From positions 186,001-250,000 of the forward strand of contig CAWIZH010000004.1 of the NCBI GenBank assembly GCA_963840565.1: DNA of 64,000 nucleotides. Direction: 5' to 3'. The notes under the pieces are model-generated. The model was not told where the DNA came from. It did no database searches and was given only the letters and a program-made list of their open reading frames with translations. Shown one piece after another: positions 49,166-56,992 of this stretch (position 1 is its first letter; every line of letters begins with the position of its first letter). The position numbers and the translations under genes are program-made. The stretch is from VRUE01 sp963840565 (lineage in GTDB: Bacteria; Actinomycetota; Thermoleophilia; Solirubrobacterales; 70-9).

Positions 49166-49555
49166 TTGCCAAAGCCAAGAAGGTCGTCGCATCCGGTCGA
49201 TGTTGGCCTCCGGACGGAGGGGGCAATTCTCTCCGAGCTCAATCGCCGCGGCTACGATGTGTTTGTGCCATTTGGCGTCAATCAGCGCTACGACCTGGTC
49301 ATTGACTGCGAAGGCCGCTTGCTGAAGGTGCAGTGCAAAACCGGGCGCCTCCGCGATGGCGTTGTGCAGTTCAGCGCGCTAAGTATCCAGTCAAACACGC
49401 GTCAAACCCGGATGCGAGGTTATACGGGGGAGGTTGATCTCTTCATGGTCTACTGCCCCGAGAATGAGCGGGTCTACGTCAATTCCCGCAGAGGATGTTC
49501 CCAATTGCGGCGATGTATCTACGAGTCGAATCCGCCGCGCAACGGGCAAGAGTAA
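49166..49555 (+). CDS. PD-(D/E)XK nuclease-like protein related to group I intron endonucleases
   Basis: A 129-residue protein whose core GLRTEGAILSELNRRGYDVF, FGVNQRYDLVIDCEGRLLKV, QCKTGRL matches the I-Ssp6803I-type PD-(D/E)XK family (Pfam PDDEXK_5 by recollection): Glu in helix 1, the catalytic Asp in YDLVID and Gln-x-Lys in VQCKTG. Residues needed for metal binding and catalysis seem present. It starts at a TTG without a clear ribosome site. Its base composition is less GC-biased than neighbours, consistent with transfer. It sits 30 bp before an uninterrupted tRNA-Thr gene. No group I intron is apparent. Confidence 0.68.
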   Translation: MPKPRRSSHPVDVGLRTEGAILSELNRRGYDVFVPFGVNQRYDLVIDCEGRLLKVQCKTGRLRDGVVQFSALSIQSNTRQTRMRGYTGEVDLFMVYCPENERVYVNSRRGCSQLRRCIYESNPPRNGQE

Positions 49556-49585
49556 GCGCGTACGCTGGGCAAAGGAATACGAATT

Positions 49586-49658
49586 GCCCGCCTAGCTTAA
49601 TTGGTAAAGCACTCGACTTGTAATCGAGAGAGTTCCGGTTCGATCCCGGAGGCGGGCT
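49586..49658 (+). tRNA. tRNA-Thr (anticodon TGT)
   Basis: A 73-nt cloverleaf: acceptor GCCCGCC/GGCGGGC, D-loop AGCTTAATTGGTAAAGC, anticodon stem CTCGA/TCGAG around CTTGTAA (anticodon TGT at the centre, reading ACA), and a TPsiC arm CCGG-TTCGATC-CCGG. CCA is not encoded. Discriminator base is T. Confidence 0.96.
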
Positions 49659-49667
49659 CTTTGCGGC

Positions 49668-51045
49668 TCAGCTCGCGGCGTCGGCGCCACTGAGCACGCG
49701 CGCCTTCTCCGTTGCCAGCTCCTCGTCGGTGAGGACGCCCTTCTCGTGCAGGGTGGCCAGGCGCTCGAGGCGGGCCAAGCGGGAGTCCTCGGTTTCGACG
49801 GTCGGCGTCTCAGCTCCACCGGCGTCGGGTTTGCGCATCTCCGGCAGGCGCAGCTTCGAGGCGCGCTCTCCCAGGTTGGCGTCTTTGACCGCGCCGACCA
49901 CGCGGTCCTTGGTGCGGCCGAAGACCTCGCCGTAGTCGGCGTCGGGGAATTCCTCGATCGCCTGTTTGCGCAGCTCGTGGATGCCGAAGGCGGCGAGGCC
50001 GGCGATCACCAGTGTGGTGAGGAAGGAGCGCAGGTTCTGGGTCGGGGCGGAGAGGAAGTAGATGCAGACGACGATCGCCAGCCCGGCGTAGACGTAGGCG
50101 GCGTGGCTGCGCAGGGCCGGGGCAGAAGACGCGGCGGGTCGCGCGGGCCGAGTCGGTGGGCGATGCGAGCCAGCCGGCGATGCCGAAGAGCACGCCGATC
50201 ACGATCACCGTGGTCGCGATGCTGGTCATCAGCGAGGTGCCGATCGACCAGGCCGCTTCCGCCGCCGGCTTGACGCTGTCTTCTTCGACCAGTTGGCCGA
50301 CGATGATCCCGCCGGCGATCTCACGGAAGACGATCACGGCGAAGCCGGCGGCGACGAGCCCGATCCCGCAGGAGAGCACGGTCACCCAGCGCGCGTCGCG
50401 GGAGAGGTAGATCGCCAGGCCGAAGGCGAGGAAGGTGAGCAGCGAGAGGATCAGGGCCAGGCCCTTGACCGCGACGACGATGTTCTGCGCCGTCTTCAGC
50501 TGATCGGAGCGCAGGATCGTGATCTGGCCCGCGTCTTCCGGCAGCTTTTCCGCCAGGTTGGCGCCAATGCCGACCTGGCTGGCGAGGTTGGTGACGAGGC
50601 TGCCGAGGTTGAGGCTGACCTTGCCTTCTTCGGTCGAGACCGTGTCGCCCTTTTCTTCCAGCACTTCGAGCAGCTGTTCGTGCGTGGTCCGGTTGGCGTT
50701 CTTCCAGAGTTCCTGCGCGGTGGAGCTCTTCAGCACCTGGTTGGCGCCGTCACCGGCGACCCCGCGCAGGCCGCCGGCGATCGGTCCGGCCAGCTCCTTG
50801 GTTTCGCCGGGGAGCTTTTCGCTCAGTTCCTTTTCGACGTCGACGTTTTCGTAGAGCTGGTCGACCAGGTAGTTGCCGACCGCTTCGCGGATCGTTTCGT
50901 TCTGGATCAGGTGGCCGCTGGTCGTGACCCAGTCGTCGGTGTTGAGCGCCTGGCGCTCGCTCCAGATCGCGAAGACGCTGAGGAAGGCCAGCAGCGAGCC
51001 GAGCACAACGAGGACTCGCACCAAACGTCGTCGTCCGCGGCTCAC
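49668..51045 (-). CDS. Membrane protein with C-terminal SHOCT-type domain, one frameshift
   Basis: About 455 residues. It has an N-terminal membrane helix (VRVLVVLGSLLAFLSVFAIW), a large extracytoplasmic region with helical repeats, then four to six further helices. A C-terminal soluble region ends in RLATLHEKGVLTDEELATEKARVL, the SHOCT oligomerisation motif. One indel near 50125 splits it. I prefer GTG 51045 (VSRGRRRLVRVLV) to a TTG further upstream. Function unknown; resembles actinobacterial integral membrane proteins of no assigned role. It is divergent from the VOC dioxygenase 23 bp away. Confidence 0.7.
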
Positions 51046-51068
51046 GAGTGTGATGCTATACGTGAGCA

Positions 51069-51989
51069 ATGAAGCTCGAGGGAATTCACCACATCACCGC
51101 GATCACCGCCGACGCGCAGAGCAACGTCGACTTCTACGCCGGGGTGCTGGGCCTGCGGCTGGTCAAGAAGACCGTCAACCAGGACAACCCGACCGTCTAC
51201 CACCTCTTCTTCGCCGACGAGAAGGGCAGCGCCGGCTCCGACCTTACCTTCTTCGAGTTCCCCGGCGTGCCGCCGGGCAGGGCCGGAGCGGGGGACGTGC
51301 ACCGGATCGTCTGGCGGGTCGGCTCACACGAGTCGCTCGACTTCTGGGAGGAGCGATTGACCGCTGCCGGGATCGAATCCGAGCGGGCCGGAGGAGGCCT
51401 GCGCTTCGCCGATCCCGAGGGACTTGCCCACGAGCTTGCCGTGGTCGAGGTCGACGACGAGCCGCTGATCGCCGACCACCCCGAGGTGCCCGCCGACCTG
51501 GCCCTGCGCGGCTTCCACGCGGTCTGCGCTTACAGCGCCCGCCCTGAGGCAAGCCAGACCCTGCTCGAGGCGCTCGAGTTCGAGTCTGTCGACGAGGGCA
51601 GCTGGGAAGCGCGCGGCTCGAGTCGCGGCGGTCTCTACGTCTACGAAGAGCCACCCGAGGAGCGCTCGCGCCAGGGCGCCGGCAGCGTCCACCACGTCGC
51701 CTGGGCCTCGACCATCGACGAGCACGAGCAGTGGCGCGAGCGGGCGATCTCGGCCGGCGCGCAGCCGACCCCGGTGATCGACCGCTTCTACTTCCGCTCG
51801 ATCTACTTCCGGGAGCCAAGCGGCGTCCTCTTCGAGATCGCCACCCTCGGCCCCGGCTTCACCGTCGACGAGCCGCTCGAGCATCTCGGCGAGAAGCTCT
51901 CGCTGCCACCCGACTACGAGCACCTGCGGGCCGAGGTCGAACCAAACTTGCGCCCGGTAGTGAACCCGCGGACCGCCTCCGCAGGGTGA
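51069..51989 (+). CDS. VOC-family ring-cleaving dioxygenase (MhqO/PcpA-like)
   Basis: A 306-residue vicinal oxygen chelate protein with two VOC modules. GIHHITAITADAQSNVDFYAGVLGLRLVKKTVN at the start has the Fe-ligand His and is characteristic of MhqO/LinE/PcpA hydroquinone dioxygenases. VHHVAWASTIDEHEQW and PSGVLFEIAT provide the second His and Glu ligands. It should open hydroquinone-type rings between a hydroxylated and an adjacent carbon. Its stop overlaps the next start as GTGA, and the next gene encodes a maleylacetate-reductase-like enzyme, the following pathway step. Confidence 0.85.
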   Translation: MKLEGIHHITAITADAQSNVDFYAGVLGLRLVKKTVNQDNPTVYHLFFADEKGSAGSDLTFFEFPGVPPGRAGAGDVHRIVWRVGSHESLDFWEERLTAAGIESERAGGGLRFADPEGLAHELAVVEVDDEPLIADHPEVPADLALRGFHAVCAYSARPEASQTLLEALEFESVDEGSWEARGSSRGGLYVYEEPPEERSRQGAGSVHHVAWASTIDEHEQWRERAISAGAQPTPVIDRFYFRSIYFREPSGVLFEIATLGPGFTVDEPLEHLGEKLSLPPDYEHLRAEVEPNLRPVVNPRTASAG

Positions 51990-53002
51990 ACGGCAACTTC
52001 GTCTGGCGCGACGCCGGCCGCACGGTCGTCCTCCGCGCCAACGGAGTCGAAGACGCGCCGCAGCTGCTTGCCGAGCACGGCATGGAGCCCTTCGAGCTGC
52101 TTTCGACCCAGCGGCACCTGGGCGGGGCGCCACAACTCGCCGAAGCGGCCACCGCCGTGCACGACCTGCCGACCGCAGATCCGGCGAGCGCCGTGCCGGA
52201 GACGTCCGCGGCGCTGCTCGACGCCGTCCACTCCTCAAACCTCGTCGCCCTGGGCGGCGGCCGCGCGATCGACACAGCGAAGGCAATCGCGGCAATCACC
52301 GGCGCCCGAGTGGCGGCGATCCCGACGACGATGTCGGGAGCGGAGATGACCGGCATCCACCGCCTGCCGGCCGGCGCCGAGGACCGGGCCAAAACCCTGG
52401 TCCGCCCAGAGCTGGTGATCGCCGAGCCGGCGGCAATGACAAGCGCCCCCGAGCCAGAGCTGCGAGCAAGCTCAATGAACGCCCTAGCCCACGGCGCCGA
52501 CTCCCTCTACACCCCCTTCGCCAACCCGGTCTCAGAAATGACAGCCCTACGAGGCGCCGAGCTAATCGCCGCTTCCCTAGATGAAGACCCAATCGAGCGC
52601 AACCGCAGTGCCCTAGCCCAAGGCTCACTCCTATGCGGCTACGCAATCGACTCAGGCTCTTTCGCCCTGCACCACGTCATCTGCCAAACGATCGTCAGAG
52701 TCTGCGGCGCCCCCCACGCAGGCGTAAACGCCGCAATCCTCCCCAGAGCAATGGCCTTCATGACCTCCCGGGCCCCCGACGGCCTCACACCACTGGCCTC
52801 AGCTCTGGGGACCCAACCGAACGACATCGAATCTCGCATCCTCGGGCTCGGCGGCAACCCGCCCGGCCTGGGCGACCAAGGAGCGGACCGAAGCAAGCTC
52901 CCCGAAGCCCTGGACTCGATGCTCTTGCGCCCGGAGTTGGCCTTCACGCCGACGCCGCCGACCCGCGACGAGCTAGAGCAGCTAATAGACCACGCCTGGT
53001 AG
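51986..53002 (+). CDS. Iron-type alcohol dehydrogenase, maleylacetate reductase-like
   Basis: A 338-residue group III (iron-containing type) dehydrogenase. The NAD(P) region has LVALGGGRAIDTAKAIAAIT and the metal site SMNALAHGADSLYTP with His, then SFALHHVICQTIV and APHAGVNAAILP with further His. This layout and length match maleylacetate reductase. It begins GTG 51986 within the stop of the dioxygenase gene. From about 52400 on, codons turn C/A-ending (CTA, CCA, TCA), unlike the first part. The TAG stop is the first base of an inverted-repeat element. Confidence 0.82.
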   Translation: MNGNFVWRDAGRTVVLRANGVEDAPQLLAEHGMEPFELLSTQRHLGGAPQLAEAATAVHDLPTADPASAVPETSAALLDAVHSSNLVALGGGRAIDTAKAIAAITGARVAAIPTTMSGAEMTGIHRLPAGAEDRAKTLVRPELVIAEPAAMTSAPEPELRASSMNALAHGADSLYTPFANPVSEMTALRGAELIAASLDEDPIERNRSALAQGSLLCGYAIDSGSFALHHVICQTIVRVCGAPHAGVNAAILPRAMAFMTSRAPDGLTPLASALGTQPNDIESRILGLGGNPPGLGDQGADRSKLPEALDSMLLRPELAFTPTPPTRDELEQLIDHAW

Positions 53003-53113
53003 CGAGGGTCGGGCACCGCTCCCCGCGGCTTGTACTTTTTCGGCAATCCAATCTCTGCCTGCCCCTGCGGCACCACCGAAAAAGTTGAGCGGGGAGTGGT
53101 GCCCGACCCTCGC
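53002..53113. repeat. Long inverted-repeat element, copy 3 of 3
   Basis: GCGAGGGTCGGGCACC (53002-53017) pairs perfectly with 53098-53113, and after one mismatch the stem continues through CTCCCCGC. The interior starts CTTGTACTTTTTCGGC and ends CCGAAAAAGTTGAGCGG, the same core as copies 1 and 2. The left arm begins at the last base of the upstream stop codon. Confidence 0.85.
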
Positions 53114-53152
53114 CTAGGTAACCGTCGTCCCTATTCCGTGTAGCGCTACGCG

Positions 53153-54817
53153 ATGGACCCCGCCCGCCTCCAGTCGTACCACGACTACACCCGCGCCCAC
53201 GGCGTAAACCCGATCCTCTACCTCCTAGCCCGGGTCTTCATGACCCCCTTCTTCCTCACCTACTTCCGCTACACAAGGACCGGCCGCGAACACGCCCGCC
53301 TAAAGGGCGGCCTGATCGTGGCGTCGAACCACCGCAGCTTCCTCGACCCCTTCGCGATCGGCGGCGCCCTGCCCTGGCGGCGGCCGATGAACTACGTCGC
53401 CAAGGTCGAGCTCTTCGAGCGCCGCTGGCAGGGCTGGATCCTCTCCCGCCTCGGCGCCTTCCCGATCCGCCGCGGCGAGTCCGACGAGCAGTCGATGGAG
53501 ACGGCGCGCCAGCTCGTCGAACGCGGTGGCGCCGTCTGCATCTTCCCCGAGGGAACCCGGACCCGCAGCGGCTCGCTGAGAGAGCCGAAGCGCGGGGTTG
53601 GCCGCCTGGCGCTGCAGACCGGAGCCGCGGTGATTCCTGCCGCCGTCCTCGGCACCGAATACGTTCGGCGTGGCTGGCGAATCCGCCCGCGCAAGGTCAG
53701 GGTTCGGCTGGGCAAGGCGATGACATTTCCCCGCGCCGAGGACCCATCGCGGGGGCTGGCCTCGACGGTCACGGCGCGGATCTGGCCCAACGTCGAGCTG
53801 CAGTGGGAGGACCTCGGCGGTCTGCCGCCGATGCGACGCGCCGCCGTTATCGGCGCCGGCAGCTGGGGTACTGCTGTCGCGGTTCTGCTCGCGCGCGGTG
53901 GTCTCGAGGTCCAGCTCGCCACCCGCTCTGCCGCGCAGGCCACGGAGATCGAGGAGGCGCGCGAAAACCACCGCTACCTGAAGGGGGTGCGCCTGCCTGA
54001 CTCGGTCCGGGTGCGCCAGGCCTCCGAAGTCGAGCTGGCCGGCCTCGACTTGGTCTGTCTGGCGATCCCATCGGGCTCGCTGCCGCAGGCGGTTGGGGCG
54101 ATTGCCGACAAGGTCAGCGCCCGCTCGGCGATGCTGCTGCTGACCAAGGGCCTGATCGCGCCGCTGGGCCAGCTGCCGGCCGAATACGTCGGCGAGCGGG
54201 TGCGAGCCCGAGCCGTCGCCTGCCTCGGCGGTCCCGCTCATGCTCGCGAGGCCGTCTCCGGCTCGGCTGCCCTCGTCCTCGGTTCGGCCGATGCCGACCT
54301 GCGCGATCAGCTCGGCGGCGTCTTCGACGGCGCCGGCCTGGTCTGCGAGCGCTCGCGCGACGTGACCGGGGTCGAGATGGCGGGCGCGGCGAAGAACGCC
54401 GCCGCCCTCGCCGCCGCGGCGGCCGAGCCGTTCGGGCTCAACGCGGCCGGGATCGCCGCGGCCCAGGTCTGGCGGGAGTGCATCGAGCACGCGATCGGAC
54501 GCGGCGCCGACCTTTCGACCTTCTCCGGCTTGGCCGGCGTCGGCGACCTGACCGCGACGGTGATGGCCCCCGCCGGCCGCAACCGTCGCGCCGGCGAGCT
54601 GCTTGGTCGCGGCACGCCGGCGGCGGAGATCCCGGCCCAGATCGGCCAGGCTTCGGAGGGTCTAGATGCGGTGCCGCTGCTGGCGGCGGCAACCTCAGCC
54701 GCGGGCGGCCCGGCCGAGGCGCTGAGCGGTCTCGCGGCGCTGATCCGCGGCGAGATCGACGCCGACGCCTGGATCGCGGGACTGCGCCGGGTCGAGCGAT
54801 CTCGAAGGGCCGCGTGA
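53153..54817 (+). CDS. gpsA: Fused lysophosphatidate acyltransferase - glycerol-3-phosphate dehydrogenase
   Basis: One open frame of 554 residues joins a PlsC-type acyltransferase (residues about 1-225, with the HX4D motif VASNHRSFLDPFAIG and the FPEGTRTRSG substrate loop) to GpsA (about 226-554: AAVIGAGSWGTAVAVLLARGG, GAAKNAAALAAAAAEPFG with the catalytic Lys, SGLAGVGDLTATVMAPAGRN). GpsA makes glycerol 3-phosphate and PlsC makes phosphatidate two steps later. These genes are often neighbours in actinobacteria. The junction ELQWEDLGGLPPMRRAAVIG has an internal ATG at 53830 from which free GpsA could also start. An indel deleting a stop cannot be excluded. Frame otherwise intact. Confidence 0.85.
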   Translation: MDPARLQSYHDYTRAHGVNPILYLLARVFMTPFFLTYFRYTRTGREHARLKGGLIVASNHRSFLDPFAIGGALPWRRPMNYVAKVELFERRWQGWILSRLGAFPIRRGESDEQSMETARQLVERGGAVCIFPEGTRTRSGSLREPKRGVGRLALQTGAAVIPAAVLGTEYVRRGWRIRPRKVRVRLGKAMTFPRAEDPSRGLASTVTARIWPNVELQWEDLGGLPPMRRAAVIGAGSWGTAVAVLLARGGLEVQLATRSAAQATEIEEARENHRYLKGVRLPDSVRVRQASEVELAGLDLVCLAIPSGSLPQAVGAIADKVSARSAMLLLTKGLIAPLGQLPAEYVGERVRARAVACLGGPAHAREAVSGSAALVLGSADADLRDQLGGVFDGAGLVCERSRDVTGVEMAGAAKNAAALAAAAAEPFGLNAAGIAAAQVWRECIEHAIGRGADLSTFSGLAGVGDLTATVMAPAGRNRRAGELLGRGTPAAEIPAQIGQASEGLDAVPLLAAATSAAGGPAEALSGLAALIRGEIDADAWIAGLRRVERSRRAA

Positions 54818-54835
54818 TGGAGCTAGGCTTGCCCG

Positions 54836-55396
54836 GTGAGCGCCGCCAAGGAGAACGTCGAGCCGGCGAGCCTCGACCCGGTCGCCAAGGCAGAGCTCGA
54901 CCGCGCTTTCGAGGACCTCTACCGGGCCCACCTGCGCGACGTCTACTCCTACGCCTACTACCGGATCGGCGATCCTCACGACGCCGAGGACCTCACCGAG
55001 CAGGCCTTTCTGCAGGCCTACCGGCACTTCGATCGCGCCCGCCGCGAGTCCGATGGCCGGCCGTTGCGTCCCTGGTTGATCCGGATCGCCCACAACCTCG
55101 CCTCGAACTACTACCGCGACCGCTCGCGGCGGCCGCAGACCTCGCTGGAGACGGCCGACCCGATCGCCGCCCAGCACGGCACCGAGGCGATCGCCGAGGG
55201 GCGCGAGGAGCTGCGCCAGGTGATGGCGCACCTCGAGCACCTTCCCGACGATCGCCGCGACGCGCTGATCATGCGCTTCGCGCTCGGAATGGACAACCGC
55301 GAGATCGCCCGTGCCCTCGGTCGCAGCGACGGTGCCACCAAGGTCCTGATCCATCGCGCGATCAAGCAGCTTCAGGAGGAGATGAGCGATGAGTGA
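54836..55396 (+). CDS. ECF-type RNA polymerase sigma factor
   Basis: 186 residues with region 2 (FEDLYRAHLRDVYSYAYYRIGDPHDAEDLTEQAFLQAYRHFDRAR, the DAED motif) and region 4 (LPDDRRDALIMRFALGMDNREIARALGRSDGATKVLIHRAI). Regions 1.1 and 3 are absent, as expected for ECF factors. GTG 54836. Its stop overlaps the next gene, which encodes a short membrane protein in the position usually held by an anti-sigma factor. It follows the PlsC-GpsA gene by 18 bp. Confidence 0.9.
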   Translation: MSAAKENVEPASLDPVAKAELDRAFEDLYRAHLRDVYSYAYYRIGDPHDAEDLTEQAFLQAYRHFDRARRESDGRPLRPWLIRIAHNLASNYYRDRSRRPQTSLETADPIAAQHGTEAIAEGREELRQVMAHLEHLPDDRRDALIMRFALGMDNREIARALGRSDGATKVLIHRAIKQLQEEMSDE

Positions 55397-55736
55397 CCCG
55401 AGCGGGAATTTGAGCGGCAGCACTTGGGACGTCGAGAACCTGCTGTCCGACGCGCTGCGGCCGATCGAGCCTCCGGAGCGTCTCTCGGGACGCCTCGAGG
55501 ACACGCTCTCGGCCGTGACCCAGGCAGCGGCCGAGGAGCTCTCCGTCTGGGCTGAGCAGCTCTCCGAAAGCGAGCTGAGGGCGCTGCGCGACCCGCGCAA
55601 CTGGGTGCGGCCGGTCGTCGCTGTCGGTGCCGGCGGCGCGGCTGCCGGTGCCCTTGTCGTGCTCGAGCTGCGCCGCCGCGGTCGTCAGCAGGCCAAAGGC
55701 GGCCTGCGCTCCCTGACCGGCCGGGTCAGGCTGTAA
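55389..55736 (+). CDS. Small membrane protein, candidate partner of the ECF sigma factor
   Basis: 115 residues: a soluble N-terminal part of about 75 residues (LLSDALRPIEPPERLSGRLE) and one membrane helix (VVAVGAGGAAAGALVVLELR) followed by a basic tail. The 8-bp overlap with the sigma gene indicates coupling. Position and topology fit an anti-sigma factor, but the zinc HXXXCXXC motif is absent and the fold is not recognised. Its 3' end overlaps the convergent DUF4383 gene by 11 bp. Confidence 0.6.
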   Translation: MSDPSGNLSGSTWDVENLLSDALRPIEPPERLSGRLEDTLSAVTQAAAEELSVWAEQLSESELRALRDPRNWVRPVVAVGAGGAAAGALVVLELRRRGRQQAKGGLRSLTGRVRL

Positions 55737-56136
55737 CCGGCTTGACCTTCTTCACGCGCGGCGTTGAGAGCGCGGCGGCGACGCCGAGCGAACCGAGGAT
55801 CAGGTGGAGCAGGGTGTCGCCGGTGTTGACCGGCAGGAAGCCGAGGATCGAGTCACCGCTGCCGATCGCGAAGCCCCAGAGGGCAAGGACGAGGTAGAGG
55901 GCACCTAGCCAGAGCGCGTATTGACGTGCCGCGTAGCCGGCAACCAGCAGCCCAAGTGCTCCGCTGAGGATGTGGAGCACGTTGACCCAGCCGTTGACGG
56001 CGAAGGCGCCGAGCATCTCATCGACCTCGCCCGGCGATCCGAACGAGGCGCTGTAGAAGAAGCCGACGATGCCGATCACAATCAGCGCCGCGCCGGCCAG
56101 GGTTGCGTAGAGCCGGGCTGGGCTGGGGGCGTCCAT
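55726..56136 (-). CDS. DUF4383 membrane protein
   Basis: About 136 residues with four hydrophobic helices; GAFAVNGWVNVLHILSGALGL in the second quarter and DTLLHLILGSLGVAAAL near the end are characteristic of DUF4383. Start ATG 56136 (MDAPSPARLYATLAG), 28 bp from the divergent rhomboid gene, so the two promoters overlap. Function unknown. Confidence 0.85.
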   Translation of the reverse strand: MDAPSPARLYATLAGAALIVIGIVGFFYSASFGSPGEVDEMLGAFAVNGWVNVLHILSGALGLLVAGYAARQYALWLGALYLVLALWGFAIGSGDSILGFLPVNTGDTLLHLILGSLGVAAALSTPRVKKVKPVTA

Positions 56137-56164
56137 CGGCGGCGATTGTAGGCTGCTGAGCGCC

Positions 56165-56989
56165 ATGGCCCAGACTTGTTACCGCCATCCAAATCGCGAG
56201 ACCGCCGTTTCCTGTTCCTCCTGCGGGCGGCCGATCTGCCCCGATTGCATGACCCCGACCCCGGTTGGGATGCGCTGTCCGGAGTGTGCCAGCCAGCGCA
56301 CCAAGGTCGTCAGGGGGGTCGGCGAGACGAGCCTTTTCGCCAGTGCGCCGGCGACTTTCATCTTGATCGGGCTCAACGTCATCGCTTTCCTCGCGGAGAT
56401 CGCCAGCTCCAGCGGTGGCTTCGGCGTCGGCAACAGCACCGCCGTGGGCAACTTTGGCCTCTACGGCGTCGCCGTCGCCGAAGGCGAGTGGTACCGCCTC
56501 GTCAGTGGCGGCTTCCTTCACGCCAGCCTCACCCACATCGCCTTCAACATGTTCGCCCTCTTCTTCCTCGGCCGCATGCTGGAGCCCTCAATCGGCACCC
56601 TGCGCTTCGTCTTTCTCTACGTTGCGGCGCTCTTCGGCGGTGCCTTCGGCGCCCTCCTGCTGAGCGGGCCCGACACGTTCACGATCGGGGCTTCGGGCGC
56701 GATCTTCGGCATCTTTGGTGCCGCCTTCGTGATCGCCCGCGGGCGTGGCGTCGACGCTGTGGCGGGGACGATCGGGGTGATCTTGCTGATCAACCTGGCG
56801 TTCAGCTTTGGCTCTCCGCGGATCAGCCTCGGTGGCCACCTGGGCGGGCTCGTCGCGGGCGTCATCTGCGCCCTCGTGATCATCGCCGGCGATCGCGGCA
56901 TGCTGGGGCCGAACCGGATGCCGGCGGAGCTGGTCGCGATGACGGTGGTCGCCATCGCCTCGATCGCCGGTGCCCTGGCGATCGCCTGA
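56165..56989 (+). CDS. Rhomboid-family intramembrane serine protease with N-terminal zinc finger
   Basis: 274 residues. Residues 1-45 form a B-box/zinc-ribbon-like unit with paired cysteines (CYRHPNRETAVSCSSCGRPIC, CMTPTPVGMRCPEC). The rhomboid domain follows with about six helices: FLHASLTHIAFNMFALFFLG (the conserved HxxxN region), TIGASGAIFGIFGAAFVI with the catalytic Ser of GxSG, and SLGGHLGGLVAGV with the catalytic His. It cleaves membrane proteins within the bilayer. ATG 56165. Substrates unknown. Confidence 0.92.
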   Translation: MAQTCYRHPNRETAVSCSSCGRPICPDCMTPTPVGMRCPECASQRTKVVRGVGETSLFASAPATFILIGLNVIAFLAEIASSSGGFGVGNSTAVGNFGLYGVAVAEGEWYRLVSGGFLHASLTHIAFNMFALFFLGRMLEPSIGTLRFVFLYVAALFGGAFGALLLSGPDTFTIGASGAIFGIFGAAFVIARGRGVDAVAGTIGVILLINLAFSFGSPRISLGGHLGGLVAGVICALVIIAGDRGMLGPNRMPAELVAMTVVAIASIAGALAIA

Positions 56990-56992
56990 GCG

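Noticed and set aside
49586..49658. Group I intron in the tRNA-Thr gene
   Set aside because: The tRNA is continuous through the anticodon loop and folds fully without an insert.
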